This document shows positions 22,813-34,688 of a stretch of DNA of 64,000 nt, in pieces (position 1 is the first letter of the stretch; each line of letters begins with the position of its first letter). The notes below the pieces were generated by a model. It searched no databases, had not been told where the DNA came from, and worked only from the letters and a program-made list of their open reading frames with translations. Origin of the DNA: Candidatus Aramenus sulfurataquae (GTDB lineage Archaea > Thermoproteota > Thermoprotei_A > Sulfolobales > Sulfolobaceae). A program made the translations under genes and the position numbers. The stretch lies in assembly GCA_000565255.1 (NCBI GenBank), contig ASRH01000001.1, positions 124,001 to 188,000 on the forward strand, written 5' to 3'.

Positions 22813-23193
22813 TTACTTCGACTTCCCAGTGACTTCGGCTATTCTCTTCACGAGTTCGTCTAGCTCGTCCTTAGCCTGACCCGGGTCAACAATAGCCGCT
22901 GCTGCTGCGCCCACTTGTAGCCCGCACGCTTCTCCAATCTCCTTCTTAGATGGTACGTATATGTAAGGTACCTTTTTCTCGTCGCAGAGGGCGGGCAGGT
23001 GGGCAACTATCTCCTCTGGTTGAACGTCCTCGGCTATTATCACTAGCTTTGCTTGGCCCCTCTCTACTGCCTTAGTTGTCTCGTTTGTGCCCTTCTTTAT
23101 CTTCCCAGTTTCCTTAGCTTTTTTCAAAACCTCCAACGCCTTACTAGCTAAGTCCTGTGGAACTTCAAATTTTACATAAGACGGCTTGGACAT
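22813..23193 (-). CDS. rpl7ae: Ribosomal protein L7Ae (kink-turn-binding protein)
   Basis: 126 aa. L7Ae signatures are [34 protein letters not shown] (about residues 39-72) and the RNA-contact loop [13 protein letters not shown]. In archaea it binds kink-turns in 23S rRNA, box C/D and H/ACA sRNAs and RNase P. The ATG is preceded by GAGGAGG about 10 bases upstream, and a TATA-like box lies at about 23245-23255, so it can be transcribed independently of gltX, which ends 61 bp upstream. Confidence 0.96.
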   Translation of the reverse strand: MSKPSYVKFEVPQDLASKALEVLKKAKETGKIKKGTNETTKAVERGQAKLVIIAEDVQPEEIVAHLPALCDEKKVPYIYVPSKKEIGEACGLQVGAAAAAIVDPGQAKDELDELVKRIAEVTGKSK

Positions 23194-23244
23194 GCGCGTT
23201 CATCCTCCTCTTATTCGTCACGCAACTAGAGATATGATGGGCGG

Positions 23245-23255
23245 AATTAAAAAGT
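23245..23255 (-). promoter_or_regulatory. TATA-like box for rpl7ae
   Basis: ACTTTTTAATT on the minus strand, predicting a transcription start near 23224 and a leader of about 30 nt that carries a GAGGAGG ribosome-binding site. One of the few leadered genes in the window. Confidence 0.45.
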
Positions 23256-24946
23256 TAATCATGTGCGAATATTGCCACCACTCCTTCCCTCGAATTGGCG
23301 TCTACCCTAACGAAACCGTACCTTATAAACTGGACCACTTCGCCCTCCTTTAAGTCGCCTATTGCCCTTTCTCCCTTACCCCTCTCCTCCTGTAGATCGC
23401 CCTTAGGGTCTGCCTTTATGACCTTGACGTCAACTGCTTCGCTTGACTTCACCCACTGGACTATCTTCGCGTTGAGCTTCTTCGCGTCGTCAATGCCCTT
23501 GCTGATGAAAACCAGGGCGCCATCCTTAACCTCTACGTTGCAGAGCTCCAAGAGCCTCAGCTTCGTCCCGTCAGTGGCATCCTCCTTGTTTAGGAGTAAC
23601 TTGTCTCCTGGCTTTACGTGTATCTCCCTGTACTCGTTAGAGTTGGGCCTTATAGGTATCCTAGCTACCATCTCCTCTGGTATCTCCAGCTCAAACTCCT
23701 TGTAGTCTTTGACGAACATAAGCCTCTTGGCAACTTGGTCTAGCTTCTTCCTGTTAATTGCGGCTAAGTTGTCGAAGCTAATTGTCGCATCGGAGCCCTT
23801 CACACCTACCTCAAGGATTACCTCGATTACGGTTTCCGGTAAGATACCCCTCCTCCTGAGCCCCGCAAGCGTAGGCAGTCTGGGGTCGTCCCTGTCCGTG
23901 CCCTTCTCGAGCATTCCCCTTATCTTAGACTTGCTCATCATAAATCCCTCTAACTTAAGCCTGCCAAACAAAGTGACCTCAGGCACATCCCAGCCCATGT
24001 AGTTGAATATCCACCTCTGCTTCTCGCCGTTGGCCATGTGCTCCTTTGCCCTAAGTATGTGGGTCACGCCAAAGTCGTGGTCGTCGACAGCGGAGGCAAA
24101 GTTGTACGTAGGCCATATAAAGTACTTAGAGCCGACTAGGGGGTGAGGGTTCTTCTCGGTGTCGACTATTCTAAGCATTACCCAGTCCACCTTTGAGGGA
24201 TCAGGATCGTCGAGCCTAGTTTTCACCCTAACCACTGCCTCGCCCTCCTTGAAGTGGCCTGACAGCATTTTGTCCCAGAGCTCCAGGTTGTCCTCCGGCG
24301 ACTTTTCCCTGTTTGGACAAGGCCTCTTTGCCTCCCTCATCTTCTTGAACTCCTCCTCAGTACACAAGTCCACGTACGCGTTGCCCTTGGATATGAGCTC
24401 TTTTGCCACCTCGTAGTACCTCTCCAACCTGCTGGAGGCCGAGAACTCCACTTTCCAACTGAATCCCAGCCACCTCAAGTCCTCCCTTATCCATTCGTAA
24501 GCCTCTTTAATTGGCCTCTTTACCTTTGGGTCTGTATCGTCAAACCTAAGGATAAAGTCGCCTTTATATATCCTCGCGTACTCGTGGGACAGAACAGCAG
24601 CCCTAGCGTTGCCCAAGTGTAACGGGCCATCGGGATTGGGGGCAAACCTGGTAACCACCCTCCCTTTAACGTTTGGCAGAGGGGGTAAGGTCTTCTTTTC
24701 CTCCTCCTTCTTTTCCTCCAACATCTCCGGGTACTTTTCCCTCAACTCCTTGAGCTGTTCCTCCAACGTCATCGAGTTTACCTTCCCTATTACCTTCTCT
24801 ACTTCCTTTACCAGTTGCTTGGCGTTTGACTTGAGCTCAGGCCTTTCTCCCAAAACCTTACTGACCACTGGGCCCACCTGCGCCTTACCGCCGTGTTTTA
24901 CCGCGTTGGCTAGGGCGTGTTTGTATATGAGCTCCTCTAGTTCCAT
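23255..24946 (-). CDS. gltX: Glutamyl-tRNA synthetase, archaeal type
   Basis: 563 aa, the normal length for the archaeal/eukaryotic GlxRS form. An N-terminal helical domain of about 100 residues comes first, then the HIGH-like motif in [17 protein letters not shown] and the KMSKS-like motif in [13 protein letters not shown] beta-barrel anticodon-binding C-terminus follows ([23 protein letters not shown]). In most archaea this enzyme is non-discriminating or supplies Glu for transamidation; which applies here cannot be told. It overlaps the phosphatase gene by 10 bp upstream. Confidence 0.94.
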   Translation of the reverse strand: MELEELIYKHALANAVKHGGKAQVGPVVSKVLGERPELKSNAKQLVKEVEKVIGKVNSMTLEEQLKELREKYPEMLEEKKEEEKKTLPPLPNVKGRVVTRFAPNPDGPLHLGNARAAVLSHEYARIYKGDFILRFDDTDPKVKRPIKEAYEWIREDLRWLGFSWKVEFSASSRLERYYEVAKELISKGNAYVDLCTEEEFKKMREAKRPCPNREKSPEDNLELWDKMLSGHFKEGEAVVRVKTRLDDPDPSKVDWVMLRIVDTEKNPHPLVGSKYFIWPTYNFASAVDDHDFGVTHILRAKEHMANGEKQRWIFNYMGWDVPEVTLFGRLKLEGFMMSKSKIRGMLEKGTDRDDPRLPTLAGLRRRGILPETVIEVILEVGVKGSDATISFDNLAAINRKKLDQVAKRLMFVKDYKEFELEIPEEMVARIPIRPNSNEYREIHVKPGDKLLLNKEDATDGTKLRLLELCNVEVKDGALVFISKGIDDAKKLNAKIVQWVKSSEAVDVKVIKADPKGDLQEERGKGERAIGDLKEGEVVQFIRYGFVRVDANSREGVVAIFAHD

Positions 24947-25620
24947 GTCCCATCATCCAGGAGAGAGCTAATGAATTCTTTTACGCCTTTCCCGCTCTTA
25001 AGGTTAAGTACAACGTCCGCGTTTTCCTTCAGTTTTTCATCAGCATTGCCCACAGCCACCTTCAGACCCACCTCCTGAAACATCTCCAGGTCAGTCATTG
25101 AGTCGCCTAGGGCAGCTACCTCGTCGCGTCTGACCCCGTGGAGTTCTATGAGCTTCCTCACTCCCACCCCTTTACCCGCTGGCTTCATAGCCACGTGGAC
25201 AGCGTAACCGCTGCTGTTTACGTAAACTCCCCTGTCCTCTGCCCACTTCAGCATCTCTTCGTTTAGGACAGCTGGAGTGAAGCCAAAGTCGCAACACCTA
25301 AACTCGTTCTGCCAGCTGTCCTTGAGCTTGAACCTTTGCCTAAACTCCTCAAGGATTTCCCTGTCCATCCTCTTACACACCTCCAACCTCTCTTTTCCGT
25401 AAAAAACCACGCACCCGTTCTCGGCAACTAGCCCTCCGTTTAACCCCAAGTAATTGTATAGCCCCCTTAAGACGGGGTAAGAGTTGCCGCTCACCAATGC
25501 AACCTTTATTCCTGCCTCCTGGGCTCTCCTAATGGCCTCTATTGCCTCCAAGTCAACCTTGTAAACTCCCCTGTCCTCAGTTAAGGTGCCGTCTAGGTCA
25601 GTCAAAATCAGTTTTATCAA
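24937..25620 (-). CDS. Phosphoglycolate phosphatase-like HAD hydrolase (Cof/TA0175 type)
   Basis: 227 aa. HAD motif I is [11 protein letters not shown] (nucleophile Asp near residue 8), motif [16 protein letters not shown], and motifs [19 protein letters not shown] and [13 protein letters not shown]. The inserted cap domain is of the small alpha/beta type of archaeal phosphoglycolate phosphatases. Substrate identity is inferred from the family. It overlaps the HD-domain gene by 4 bp upstream and gltX by 10 bp downstream. Confidence 0.85.
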   Translation of the reverse strand: MIKLILTDLDGTLTEDRGVYKVDLEAIEAIRRAQEAGIKVALVSGNSYPVLRGLYNYLGLNGGLVAENGCVVFYGKERLEVCKRMDREILEEFRQRFKLKDSWQNEFRCCDFGFTPAVLNEEMLKWAEDRGVYVNSSGYAVHVAMKPAGKGVGVRKLIELHGVRRDEVAALGDSMTDLEMFQEVGLKVAVGNADEKLKENADVVLNLKSGKGVKEFISSLLDDGTWN

Positions 25621-26798
25621 CTTAGTACTTCCCTCGCCTTTCTGGAGTACTCGTAGTCAACGTATACCTTTTTCATTACTATGTACTCTGGGAGGTCGTG
25701 GAGGAGGGTGGACGTGTAGTCCTTGAGTTTCTTCTCCTTGTTTTTTGAGATTATCCTTATCTTGCTCTTGTCTATGATGGAGATCTTTTCCTCAAAGGCG
25801 TATATGGACTCTTGTGGTATCCCTATCCTCTGGAGCTGGTCTACTATCTCGCTTATGTAACTGGTCTCTCCCTTGTAGGCGACCTCCTCGTACACAACCT
25901 TTGGCCCTTTCCTGTCCAAGAAGTTCCTTATCTTTGTCGTTACCGCTTGAGGCACAGTAGAACTGCCAAGGCACTCGTACATACTGCTGTAAACCCACTC
26001 GTCGTCCCAGTACGCTATTAGACCGTTGTCCACCATGTCCCTTATGTAAGAGGGGTCCTTCAGCTCAGGCTTACAGTACTCCACTACGCTGGAGTATATA
26101 TTCCTTAGGAATAACTCGTACCCTAATATGGTCTTGTGGTAGTAAACGGCTTGGTACATGTGCAACCTAGATATGTAGAAGTTCTCCAAGCTGATTATTC
26201 CCTTGTCCAGCACTTCTATGCCGTCCTCTCTGTAGGTAATTGTGTCGAGTAACCTCTCTAGGTCGATGTTGCCCAGCTGGACCCCTGTGTGCCTAGAGTC
26301 CCTCACTAGGTAGTCTAGCCTATCAACGTCTACCTCGCTGTCTATTACGGAGGAGAGAATGGAATTACCAGTGTATATGTCTAGTATCTTTCGCGGGTCG
26401 TATCCATGGTCGTTAATAACGTCCCTTAGGTCTGACCTAAGTATTACGTACTCTCTTAGGTCCTTGTTGCCAAATTCCTTTGGCAGGTAATAGCCCTCGA
26501 TCGAGTGACTGAAGGGAAACTGTCCTACGTCGTGGAGGAGAGCGGCAAGCCTCAAGTACTCGTATTCCTTATCGCTCATGTAACTTGCCCTAAGTAGCCT
26601 CTGTCCCAATTTGTCAGCCAAATAGTACGTGCCTAAAGAGTGGCTAAATCTAGAGTGAGTGGCCCCAGGGTACACGATGAATGCCAAGCTGGTCTGCTTA
26701 ACCCTCCTAAGGCGTTGGAAAACTGGCGAATCAACTATTCCAACTTCAACGTCCCCAAGCTCCACGTAGCCGTGGATTTCGTCGTATATCTTTTTCAT
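25617..26798 (-). CDS. HD-domain phosphohydrolase (dNTPase-like)
   Basis: About 393 aa from the ATG at 26796-26798 ([15 protein letters not shown]), chosen because a TATA-like box lies 26 bp upstream. HD signature residues are H in [17 protein letters not shown] in [17 protein letters not shown], and D in [14 protein letters not shown]. The family hydrolyses nucleotides such as dNTPs, but no substrate can be fixed here. It leads the operon HD - HAD - gltX. Confidence 0.85.
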   Translation of the reverse strand: MKKIYDEIHGYVELGDVEVGIVDSPVFQRLRRVKQTSLAFIVYPGATHSRFSHSLGTYYLADKLGQRLLRASYMSDKEYEYLRLAALLHDVGQFPFSHSIEGYYLPKEFGNKDLREYVILRSDLRDVINDHGYDPRKILDIYTGNSILSSVIDSEVDVDRLDYLVRDSRHTGVQLGNIDLERLLDTITYREDGIEVLDKGIISLENFYISRLHMYQAVYYHKTILGYELFLRNIYSSVVEYCKPELKDPSYIRDMVDNGLIAYWDDEWVYSSMYECLGSSTVPQAVTTKIRNFLDRKGPKVVYEEVAYKGETSYISEIVDQLQRIGIPQESIYAFEEKISIIDKSKIRIISKNKEKKLKDYTSTLLHDLPEYIVMKKVYVDYEYSRKAREVLS

Positions 26799-26818
26799 TA
26801 TGAGAAAAGTATCGGAAG

Positions 26819-26827
26819 AAGTATAAA

Positions 26828-26828
<1 letters not shown>
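26819..26828 (-). promoter_or_regulatory. TATA-like box for the HD-hydrolase operon
   Basis: ATTTATACTT on the minus strand, 26 bp upstream of the ATG at 26798. It touches the 3' end of the 5S rRNA gene. Confidence 0.5.
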
Positions 26829-26952
<124 letters not shown>

Positions 26953-26973
26953 ACTTACTCTAAGACGAATTGG

Positions 26974-26982
26974 TATAAAAAA
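26974..26982 (-). promoter_or_regulatory. TATA-like box for 5S rRNA
   Basis: TTTTTTATA on the minus strand, centred 26 bp upstream of the predicted 5S 5' end and immediately beyond the stop of the small zinc-protein gene. Confidence 0.6.
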
Positions 26983-27183
26983 TTATTTCTTCTGCTGCGC
27001 GGTACTCTCGGCGTAAATTCCAGCTATGTAAAGCTGGCCCCCGTCCTTGGGGCACTGACCTACGATCTTTGGCACGAAGTCTCCCTGCTGAAAGTCCCTT
27101 ACTATCTTGTAATCGCAAGTCATGCACCTTATCTCGGTCTTGACCTTAAGTTGCTCCTTTGAAGATTCAAATCCCATTGCCAT
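26983..27183 (-). CDS. Small cysteine-containing (possible zinc ribbon) protein
   Basis: 66 aa, not assigned to a named family. It has CMTC near residue 20 and a single further cysteine in GQCPKDGG near residue 43, so only three of the four ligands of a standard zinc ribbon are visible. The termini are Lys/Gln-rich. It follows the DUF1512-like gene by 6 bp and is probably co-transcribed with it; the 5S promoter starts directly after its stop. Confidence 0.65.
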   Translation of the reverse strand: MAMGFESSKEQLKVKTEIRCMTCDYKIVRDFQQGDFVPKIVGQCPKDGGQLYIAGIYAESTAQQKK

Positions 27184-27189
27184 TTTCTA

Positions 27190-28344
27190 TCACTGGGCAA
27201 TTCCCGCCGTGTTCCCAACTCCTACTAGTACCACGGTGTCCCCTGGCTTAGTTCTCTCTAGTATTAAGTTCTTGACGTAGTCCACTACCTTGTCAGCTGC
27301 CTCGTATACCTCCTTTCTCATCTCAGTTATAGCCTCCTCCATGCTCATCTTAACAATTACTGCGTCTATTGGTATGTTGTACTTTACAGCTACCCTTTCT
27401 ATGGCTATCTTCTCCGGACCCGGATCGCCCATCGCCACTCCCATGCCTTCTGCTATTGATCCTGTCTCCTCTCCCTCTAACTTTAGAGCAGCGTCAACGG
27501 TTATTATCCTCGCCACTTTCCCTTCCTCCTTCTCAATCACGTTTTGGACCGCCTCCCCTGGAGTACCCACGGTGGCCATGGGGCCCTCGGCCTTCACAAC
27601 AATAAGCCTCCTCTGCTCGAACTCCACTATCCCAGCAATAGTGTCCTGACTAACGGTCCACTTGTGACTTGCCTTCATCAAGAACCTAGACGCTACCAAG
27701 GGGCCCAAGCCATCTCCTACGGGTATACCTTGGAGGAACACCTTCTGTGCTTTGTCGTAGGCCTCTGCTAGCTTCACGTATATAGGGGCAACCATCTGTA
27801 ATTGGTACATTATCATTATGCTGTTTAGCTTCTTAGCCATTAACAGGTAGTGCCTTATTATCTTGTATATTTGATTTAAAGCCATTGTAACTTCTGCAGA
27901 TATCTCTATCTGGCTCCTACTCACTGGGTCGATGTTGGGGTTAAGCCTAGTTATCATCTCCCTCACTGTGTTCTCGTTGCTCCTCATGAGGAGCTTCATC
28001 CTAGATATTATGTCGGTGGGCTCTATGCTCACAGGGTCTATCACGAACCTCTCTATTACTCTGTTAAGGAAGGCCTTTGGGTCGGGTATTCCCTTGTCCT
28101 TTAACAGCTTCTCGCTAACGCTTTTGGAGTCCTTTAGGTAGTTTTCTATCATAGACAGCTTCTGCTCCACATCCCTGCTGATGAACCACAGCTGAGACCT
28201 CTGTTGAAATCCGGGGAAAAAGGCCAAGACAAAAGACCCAAGGAACAATATATATATTATGAAATACAGTAGATTCGCTCCAAGACTGTTGGAACTACTC
28301 GAAGATTGGGCTAGGGCTATTATGCCAAATATATCTAAACCCAT
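27190..28344 (-). CDS. Membrane-anchored DUF1512-like protein
   Basis: 384 aa. An N-terminal Ser/Asn-rich stretch is followed by one transmembrane helix ([19 protein letters not shown], about residues 25-43). The large remainder is cytoplasmic, starting with a helical region ([20 protein letters not shown]...) and ending in an alpha/beta domain with [13 protein letters not shown] at the C-terminus. I connect it with DUF1512, found mainly in Sulfolobales and relatives, from memory. Function unknown. Confidence 0.7.
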   Translation of the reverse strand: MGLDIFGIIALAQSSSSSNSLGANLLYFIIYILFLGSFVLAFFPGFQQRSQLWFISRDVEQKLSMIENYLKDSKSVSEKLLKDKGIPDPKAFLNRVIERFVIDPVSIEPTDIISRMKLLMRSNENTVREMITRLNPNIDPVSRSQIEISAEVTMALNQIYKIIRHYLLMAKKLNSIMIMYQLQMVAPIYVKLAEAYDKAQKVFLQGIPVGDGLGPLVASRFLMKASHKWTVSQDTIAGIVEFEQRRLIVVKAEGPMATVGTPGEAVQNVIEKEEGKVARIITVDAALKLEGEETGSIAEGMGVAMGDPGPEKIAIERVAVKYNIPIDAVIVKMSMEEAITEMRKEVYEAADKVVDYVKNLILERTKPGDTVVLVGVGNTAGIAQ

Positions 28345-28456
28345 GCTACTCCTTCAATATAGTACCGATTTCCTCCAAATTAAACTTTTATCCAAACACC
28401 GTTACTTCGCGCTAAAATATATGTACCTTAAAAACGTATTTAAGGTAATTGGCTCA

Positions 28457-29350
28457 TTAAGTTACCACAATAGTCTGGTCCTTTCCCACGTAAACTGTGT
28501 GCTCAAATTGGCTTACTATTCCCTTCTTTACCTCTATTAGAACAGGGTAGGAGATCAAGACCTTTTTCCTCACAAGGGCCCTTAAGATACTTTCCACCTC
28601 CTCTTTGCTCCCCATGTCTGACAACCACCTCTCAGAGAAGGGCAATGTACTAAACCTCTCCCTAATCGCTTCTAAGTACTTGGCCTCGAGTTCGCTGAGA
28701 CCCTTCACGGAGGGGTTCCTAAGGGAAAAGATTGTCTCTACCTTTCCGTCAACTACCATTCCTCCTCCATCTGTGGCGAAGGGCTCTATGGCGTACACGT
28801 TATCGCTCATTATATTGCCTACGTTTCTCTCGTAGACGTTTGGAACAAAGACCCCCGCGTGAAGCTCGTATTTCCTTATTAGATGACCCCCTAGATTCCT
28901 TATAGGTTTGTAGCCATTCATCTTTATCACCCTCTCTATAACTTTCCCTATTTCGCCTAACGCAGTCCCCGGTCTGAAGTTCTGGATAGCAGCGTTGAGA
29001 GCGTCCCTCGCCGCCTCGAGCAACCTAGCGTACCTGTCGTTAAAGCTCACAGTCACAGCTGTGTCCGTTATTATACCCTCTATGTGAGCGCCGATGTCCA
29101 ATTTTACCACTGCGCCCTCTGGTATTATCTTCTCGTCGCCTATAACTGGGCTGTAGTGAGCAGCCTCCTCGTTTATGGACAAGTTACAAGGGAAAGCCGG
29201 CTTGGCTCCCATTTCAATAATTGCCTTTTCCACCGCCTCACAGACGTCAATGACCTTTGCCCCGGGCTTTATGAGCTTGGCCCCCAGATCCCTGGCCTCC
29301 GCGGCAATCTTACCAGCCTTTAGAAGGATCTTCAGTTCGTCCTCTGTCAT
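28457..29350 (-). CDS. map: Methionine aminopeptidase, type II
   Basis: 297 aa from the ATG at 29348-29350 ([10 protein letters not shown]), which is 26 bp from an AT-box; an ATG three codons upstream is the alternative. Removes initiator Met. Metal ligands can be placed in [17 protein letters not shown] (two Asp), [14 protein letters not shown] (His) and [10 protein letters not shown] (Glu), with a final Glu in [10 protein letters not shown]. The type II helical insertion is present in the C-terminal half. Divergent from the UPF0173 hydrolase gene with a shared AT-rich region. Confidence 0.94.
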   Translation of the reverse strand: MTEDELKILLKAGKIAAEARDLGAKLIKPGAKVIDVCEAVEKAIIEMGAKPAFPCNLSINEEAAHYSPVIGDEKIIPEGAVVKLDIGAHIEGIITDTAVTVSFNDRYARLLEAARDALNAAIQNFRPGTALGEIGKVIERVIKMNGYKPIRNLGGHLIRKYELHAGVFVPNVYERNVGNIMSDNVYAIEPFATDGGGMVVDGKVETIFSLRNPSVKGLSELEAKYLEAIRERFSTLPFSERWLSDMGSKEEVESILRALVRKKVLISYPVLIEVKKGIVSQFEHTVYVGKDQTIVVT

Positions 29351-29370
29351 AAGAGGCAATGGTTAGTGGA

Positions 29371-29385
29371 AATTTTTATTTTTAC
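29371..29385. promoter_or_regulatory. Shared AT-rich promoter region of map and the UPF0173 hydrolase
   Basis: AATTTTTATTTTTAC lies about 26 bp from the map ATG (29350, minus) and about 25 bp from the hydrolase ATG (29403, plus). One AT tract can therefore act as TATA box in both directions. Confidence 0.45.
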
Positions 29386-29402
29386 TTACTAACAAATTAC
29401 CC

Positions 29403-30083
29403 ATGCCTCAGTTAAGGTGGTTAGGTCACGCAGCAGTCGAGCTAAACGTGGCCGGGAAAAAGGTAATAATAGACCCGTTCATAAAGGACAACCCTTCAGC
29501 CCCCGTGAAGGTGGACTACGCGTACGACGCTGACGTTCTCGTAGTTACCCACGATCACTACGACCACTTGGGAGACGCAGTAGAAATAATGAAGAACTCC
29601 ACTAGACCGCTCTTGGTAGCTACATACGACCTAGAGCTCTACCTAAACGAGGAACACAAGATACCGTGGGAAAGGATGGTTCCAATAAACGTTGGGGGAT
29701 ACGTTAACCTAGATGGAGTAAAGGTCGCCCTCACCCAAGCAGTGCACTCGAGCAGGTACAGCGATCCAACAGGAGTGGTAATCAGCGGAGGAGGAGTGAC
29801 AGTGTACCACGCTGGAGACACTGGCCTATTTGAGGGAATGAAGACAATAGGCGACGTGTTCTCCCCTGACTACGTACTCTTGCCCATAGGCGGTAGGTTC
29901 ACCATGGATCCAGCTCAAGCTTCCATAGCAGTGGAGATGCTAAGGCCCAAAAAAGCTGCCATACCTATCCACTACAATACGTGGGACCTCATAAAGGTAG
30001 ATGCAAAAGAGTTTGAGGAACTCGTCAGAAAGAGGGGCTTTAAGGCGATAGTGCTTTCGCCGGGACAAAGCCTAGAGCTCTAA
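29403..30083 (+). CDS. Metal-dependent hydrolase, UPF0173 (metallo-beta-lactamase fold)
   Basis: 226 aa. The Zn signature [12 protein letters not shown] (HxHxDH, about residues 49-60) is present, with the N-terminal [10 protein letters not shown] strand typical of the UlaG/UPF0173 branch, [12 protein letters not shown], and a late [11 protein letters not shown]. The substrate is unknown. It is 15 bp upstream of pheS on the same strand, so probably co-transcribed with the PheRS genes. Confidence 0.87.
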   Translation: MPQLRWLGHAAVELNVAGKKVIIDPFIKDNPSAPVKVDYAYDADVLVVTHDHYDHLGDAVEIMKNSTRPLLVATYDLELYLNEEHKIPWERMVPINVGGYVNLDGVKVALTQAVHSSRYSDPTGVVISGGGVTVYHAGDTGLFEGMKTIGDVFSPDYVLLPIGGRFTMDPAQASIAVEMLRPKKAAIPIHYNTWDLIKVDAKEFEELVRKRGFKAIVLSPGQSLEL

Positions 30084-30098
30084 AGGGAGTAGTTTAAG

Positions 30099-31508
30099 AT
30101 GCTGAGCGAGCTAGAGTTAAGGGTCCTATCTTTTATAAAGGACAAAGGTGTTACCTCCTCTACCGAGATTTCAGCAAGCCTTGGGTTGCCCAAGAGCTCC
30201 GTCTTCAGCGTGGTCTACCACCTCGCCTCAGAAGGCTACGTAAGGATAGTGAGCACAAAGAAGGAGAGAAAGCTAGTGCTCACGGAAGAGGGGGAGACCA
30301 GACTAAAGGCGGGTTTCCCAGAGGAAAAGTTGCTAAAGATCCTTTCTAGGGGCCCAGTGAAGGTACAAGAGGCAAAGGACGTGTTAGGGAAGGACTTTGA
30401 GATAGCCATGAGCTGGGCGAAGAAAAGGGGGCTGATTAACATACAAAGGGGTGAAATCACTTCCCTAGTGCAGACCTACAAGGCCCCGGAAAGGGAACTC
30501 TTGGAAAAGGCTAAGAGAGGGGAAAGGCTTGGAGTTGACGAGGTTTCGCTGCTTAAGGGTAGAAACCTCGTAGAGGAAAAGGAAGAGACCGAGATAGAGG
30601 TGGAGTTCCTCAGGGAGCCCGAATTAAGGAGTGCTCTGTTGTTCCTTACGCCTGAGCTCATAAGGAGCGGGGAGTGGAGGAAGTACGAGTTCAAGAAATT
30701 CAACGTAAGGGCCTTACCTCCTTACGTGCCTATAGGGAAAAAGCACTACTTCAGGGAGTTCATAGAGAGGGCAAAGGAGGTAATGATAAGCCTTGGGTTC
30801 TCTGAGGTCAAGAGCGACTACGTGGAGATGGAGTTCTACAACTTCGATATGCTCTTCCAACCTCAGGATCACCCTGCTAGGGAAATACACGACAGCTTCA
30901 GGGTAGAGGGGAAGGGAGAAATTAAGGACGAGGAACTGTTAAAGAAGGTGAAGGAAGTTCACGAGAAATGGTGGAACTACAAGTGGGACCAGGAGGTCGC
31001 CCTGAGGCTTGTAATGAGGAGCCAGACTACAGCCACCACTGCGAGGGTGCTCTCCACCAGTCCAAAGCCTCCAGCCAGGGTATTTACAATAGGAAAGGTA
31101 TTTAGGCCAGACGCCATAGACGCAACGCATTTGATAGAGTTCCACCAGCTAGACGGGTTGATAGTAGAGGAGGACTTCAACTTAAGGAAGCTTCTTGGAG
31201 TCCTCAAGGAAATATTCGCTGGGCTTGGGATTAAGGAAATAAAGTTCAAGCCTGCCTACTTCCCGTTCACGGAGCCCAGCGTGGAGGTTTACGGTTGGAT
31301 AGATAGGCTGGGATGGGTAGAGATGGCTGGGGCGGGCCTCCTTAGGCCAGAGGTAACAGAGCCCGCTGGAGTTTACTCTCCTGCAGGAGCGTGGGGGCTG
31401 GGACTGGACAGGCTGGCGATGCTCTTCCTTGGTGTAAAGGATATAAGGGATCTGTACTCTGATGACATAGAGTTCCTTAGGAGCAGAAAGGTCGAGGCAC
31501 AATGGTAA
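30099..31508 (+). CDS. pheS: Phenylalanyl-tRNA synthetase alpha subunit
   Basis: 469 aa. The N-terminal part (about residues 1-150) contains winged-helix repeats ([29 protein letters not shown]). The class II catalytic domain has motif 2 in [23 protein letters not shown] and motif 3 in [14 protein letters not shown]. The phenylalanine pocket segment [10 protein letters not shown] is present. The stop overlaps the pheT start by 7 bp. Confidence 0.96.
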   Translation: MLSELELRVLSFIKDKGVTSSTEISASLGLPKSSVFSVVYHLASEGYVRIVSTKKERKLVLTEEGETRLKAGFPEEKLLKILSRGPVKVQEAKDVLGKDFEIAMSWAKKRGLINIQRGEITSLVQTYKAPERELLEKAKRGERLGVDEVSLLKGRNLVEEKEETEIEVEFLREPELRSALLFLTPELIRSGEWRKYEFKKFNVRALPPYVPIGKKHYFREFIERAKEVMISLGFSEVKSDYVEMEFYNFDMLFQPQDHPAREIHDSFRVEGKGEIKDEELLKKVKEVHEKWWNYKWDQEVALRLVMRSQTTATTARVLSTSPKPPARVFTIGKVFRPDAIDATHLIEFHQLDGLIVEEDFNLRKLLGVLKEIFAGLGIKEIKFKPAYFPFTEPSVEVYGWIDRLGWVEMAGAGLLRPEVTEPAGVYSPAGAWGLGLDRLAMLFLGVKDIRDLYSDDIEFLRSRKVEAQW

Positions 31509-33127
31509 CCATCACGCTGAGGAAGTCTAGGCTCCTCGAGAAGCTTAAGCTAACTGAGGGAGAGCTAGAGGAAGTGCTGTTTAACCTTAAGTCTGAGATA
31601 GAGCCAATAGACCAAGAGAACATAGCCATAGAGATTAACGCGGATAGGCTTGACATGTTGAGCCTTGGGGGGATAGTGAGGGCAGCCAAGGGGATAATGG
31701 GCGTGGAACTTGGGGAGCCAAAATACAAGGTGGTCGACACAGACTACGTCCTTGAGGTGAGAAGCGTTGAGTCCAGGCGGTATGCCCTTGGAGCAGTTGT
31801 GTACAACGTGAATCTAGACCAGGAGAAGTTAAGAGAGCTCATCCAGTTCCAGGAGAAGCTACACGACACAATAGGTAGAAGGAGAAAGAAGGTAGCCATA
31901 GGGATCCACGACCTAAAGAAGATAGATACCAAGAGGATAATTTACACTACAGTGCCGTTAAACTACAAGTTCGTACCTCTTAACCAAAAGGAAACTATGA
32001 CGGTATCTGAGGTCATTGAGAAGACAGATCAAGGAAAGAAGTACGGAAACATATCGGTTTACAACAACCTCTCTCCCGCAATCCTTCAAGAAGATGGACA
32101 AGTCCTAAGCATTCCTCCAGTGATTAACTCGGAAAAGACGAAGATAGAGGAGGGAACTAAAGACGTATTCATAGACGTCACAGGAACAAACTTGCAGGCG
32201 GTGATGGAGACGCTGGACATACTGGTGACTAACTTGGCTGAGGAGGGCGGAGTCATAGGGAGAGTTAAGGTCTTTGATATCACCTACATGAACTTCTCCC
32301 CAGCGCTAATCCGCAGGGTAGTGGAGGCCAAGGTAGACTACATCTCAAAGAGGATCGGCATTGAACTTGTGGGAAAGGACGTAGTAAGGTATTTATCCAT
32401 GATGAGGATGGATTCGTACCTGGAAGGAGACACGTTAAAGGTTATCGTGCCCCCTTACAGGATTGACATAATGAGAGACGTCGACCTAGCTGAAGACGTG
32501 GCGATGGCGATAGGCTACAACAAACTCGAGCCACTCCAGATAGGGACTATGAACTTTGGCAAGTTCCTCAAGGAGACTTCGCTCTATAGGGCTTTTAGGG
32601 AGCTCAGCATAGGGGCTGGACTTCAAGAGATCTACTCTCTAGTGCTCACTAACTCTAACTACCTAGAGGGAAATTTCGTGAGGTTACTGAACCCAATCTC
32701 GGCCGAGTACGACGCGGTTAGGAACTCCCTAGTCTGGACCACGCTCAAGTTCCTCTCGAGGAACCAGAGGGCTAGGTTCCCAGTGAAGGTGTTCGAAATA
32801 GGGGAAGTCGTAGTACCGTCCAACTCAGACACAGGCTTTAGGAACGACCTGCGCGAAGTAATGGCCGTGATGGACAGTAAGGTAAGCTTCGAACAACTAC
32901 AATCCTTACTCCACCAAGTTATCGTCAATGCCACTGGCATTGAGCCTACATATGAAGAAAACGACGATCGCCTCTTCATCCCCGGAAGAGGGGCTGCCGT
33001 GATGCTAAAGGGGGAGAAGGTCGGGATATTAGGGGAAGTAAACCCAGAAGTGTTAGTGAAGTTCGACGTGTTCTACCCTGTGGTGATAAGCGAGATTTAT
33101 TTGGGAAAGATAGCAAATCTTATTTAA
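31502..33127 (+). CDS. pheT: Phenylalanyl-tRNA synthetase beta subunit
   Basis: 541 aa, the short archaeal/eukaryotic beta subunit that lacks the bacterial EMAP and anticodon extensions. Seen are the B1-like N-terminus ([23 protein letters not shown]), the B5 region ([26 protein letters not shown]) and a catalytic-like C-terminal domain ([31 protein letters not shown]). It overlaps pheS and shares one base with the alpha/beta hydrolase start (TAATG). Confidence 0.95.
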   Translation: MVTITLRKSRLLEKLKLTEGELEEVLFNLKSEIEPIDQENIAIEINADRLDMLSLGGIVRAAKGIMGVELGEPKYKVVDTDYVLEVRSVESRRYALGAVVYNVNLDQEKLRELIQFQEKLHDTIGRRRKKVAIGIHDLKKIDTKRIIYTTVPLNYKFVPLNQKETMTVSEVIEKTDQGKKYGNISVYNNLSPAILQEDGQVLSIPPVINSEKTKIEEGTKDVFIDVTGTNLQAVMETLDILVTNLAEEGGVIGRVKVFDITYMNFSPALIRRVVEAKVDYISKRIGIELVGKDVVRYLSMMRMDSYLEGDTLKVIVPPYRIDIMRDVDLAEDVAMAIGYNKLEPLQIGTMNFGKFLKETSLYRAFRELSIGAGLQEIYSLVLTNSNYLEGNFVRLLNPISAEYDAVRNSLVWTTLKFLSRNQRARFPVKVFEIGEVVVPSNSDTGFRNDLREVMAVMDSKVSFEQLQSLLHQVIVNATGIEPTYEENDDRLFIPGRGAAVMLKGEKVGILGEVNPEVLVKFDVFYPVVISEIYLGKIANLI

Positions 33128-33885
33128 TGCCCTTCGCCATTCTAGATGACGTAAAGCTGTACTACGAGGCCTACGGAGAAGGGAAGCCAATAGTTTTCGT
33201 GCACCACCTAGCGGGCTCTTATAAGAGCTGGAAGTTCATAAGCTATCAGTTTGCTAAGGACTACAAAGTAATAGTTTATGACCTAAGGGGGCACGGGAGG
33301 TCGTCTGTACTTCCTATGCCTTACCTAATAGAGGATCACTCAAAGGACTTGAAGGGACTTCTAGAGTACTTGGAGGTGAAGGACCCTATAGTGGTAGGCC
33401 ACTCCATAGGCACCCTTATAGCTTTGGACTTCTCCCTCAAAAACAGCCCCGAGAAGCTTGTCCTCATAGGGGCTCTGTACAAGGCCCCAGACCAAGAGCC
33501 GTACAGACGTTACGTGTCCATAGCCACTAACTTCGGAATGGAGGCCCTAGCCAACTACAGGAGGATGCAGAAAGAGTTTTCTCCCACCCTCACTGAAAAC
33601 CCTCAAGCGTGGAACTCGCTCCTCGAGGTTTACAGAGAGAACACGCCCCTAGGCTACAAGATGGCTGTGGAAGGACTTCTTTCAGCGAGGGACTACAGAG
33701 AGGACCTACAGCGAATAGATGTACCCACCCTCATAGTATACGGTAGTAATGACGGACTTATCAAGAACTTAAATGTCATGCAGAAAATACCAAAGCACGT
33801 AACGAAAACCATAGAGGGCTACGGTCACTTTCTAAACTTTGAAGAACCCCAGTGGCTGACTAAGGTTATTACTGAGTTCTTATAG
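33127..33885 (+). CDS. Alpha/beta-fold hydrolase
   Basis: 252 aa. The catalytic triad is visible: Ser in [12 protein letters not shown] (about residue 92), Asp in [11 protein letters not shown], His in [10 protein letters not shown]. The oxyanion-hole segment [13 protein letters not shown] precedes it. A small helical cap lies between the nucleophile and the acid. Similar enzymes include 3-oxoadipate enol-lactonase-like and carboxylesterase-like proteins; the substrate is unknown. Its 3' end overlaps the convergent CinA-like gene by 17 bp. Confidence 0.85.
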   Translation: MPFAILDDVKLYYEAYGEGKPIVFVHHLAGSYKSWKFISYQFAKDYKVIVYDLRGHGRSSVLPMPYLIEDHSKDLKGLLEYLEVKDPIVVGHSIGTLIALDFSLKNSPEKLVLIGALYKAPDQEPYRRYVSIATNFGMEALANYRRMQKEFSPTLTENPQAWNSLLEVYRENTPLGYKMAVEGLLSARDYREDLQRIDVPTLIVYGSNDGLIKNLNVMQKIPKHVTKTIEGYGHFLNFEEPQWLTKVITEFL

Positions 33886-34654
33886 TCCCTCCAAGTTCCC
33901 TCACTAAAGCAATTATTTCTTCTTTACACTTCCTAACCTTTTCCACTATTTTCTCCGCACTATCGCTACTGCCAGCTATCTGAATCTCCAGGGTAGGGTT
34001 GGAAAGCTCGTACCCCTTGGGGTGAGTTTTTATGTATAAGTCGTACTTTTTCACTAGTTTAGCTATGTGAGGGGCTATTGTAGACTCCATGACTCCGTCT
34101 ACTACAACGCTGTCCTCTACGTAGGCTACGTTTGGCCTTTGCTTTAAATAACGAGATATAAAGACCTCTAGCACTGCCTCCATTTCCCTGGGAACTCCTG
34201 GAGTAGCCAAGATCTCTATGCCTTGGTACTGCAGGTAAATCCCGGGAGCTATCCCCTTATCGTTCTCCACAGGCATTGAGCCCTTTGGCATTAACGCCAT
34301 CTTTTTCCTTTCCTCTGTCAGATCCAAGTTCAGCTTGTCGTACTTCTCCTTGATCTGCCTCAATGCCTCTTCGTTATAAACCAGGGGAAGACCCACCGCA
34401 TTGGCTAGCCCTTCCGCGGTTCTATCGTCATAGGTGGGACCGAGGCCACCCGTGGAGACAACTAAGTTGGGCTTTCTTGAAAATATTTCCGAGAAAGCTT
34501 GAGAAATTTCCCTTACGTCGTCCATAACAACAGTCATCCTCCTAACTGCAAACCCTAGGGAAGTTAACCTCCTAGCTATGTGGGAGGCGTTGGTGTTGAC
34601 AGTTCTACCACTCAAGATCTCGTTACCGACCGTAAGTATTTCGGCTACGTACAC
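33869..34654 (-). CDS. CinA-like/molybdopterin-binding-domain protein
   Basis: 261 aa from a GTG start. The MoaB/MogA-like domain occupies the first 170 residues: [35 protein letters not shown] and [12 protein letters not shown]. The C-terminal 90 residues match the linker domain of CinA-type proteins, but the nicotinamide-mononucleotide deamidase domain itself is absent. Exact function is unknown. Divergent from the aminotransferase gene by 34 bp. Confidence 0.8.
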   Translation of the reverse strand: MYVAEILTVGNEILSGRTVNTNASHIARRLTSLGFAVRRMTVVMDDVREISQAFSEIFSRKPNLVVSTGGLGPTYDDRTAEGLANAVGLPLVYNEEALRQIKEKYDKLNLDLTEERKKMALMPKGSMPVENDKGIAPGIYLQYQGIEILATPGVPREMEAVLEVFISRYLKQRPNVAYVEDSVVVDGVMESTIAPHIAKLVKKYDLYIKTHPKGYELSNPTLEIQIAGSSDSAEKIVEKVRKCKEEIIALVRELGGTIRTQ

Positions 34655-34688
34655 AAACTAATAAATACCTTTCATCATAATAACAATT

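Noticed and set aside
23295-23705. Plus-strand frame of 136 codons opposite gltX
   Set aside because: Shadow of gltX; Ser/Leu-rich, no family features.
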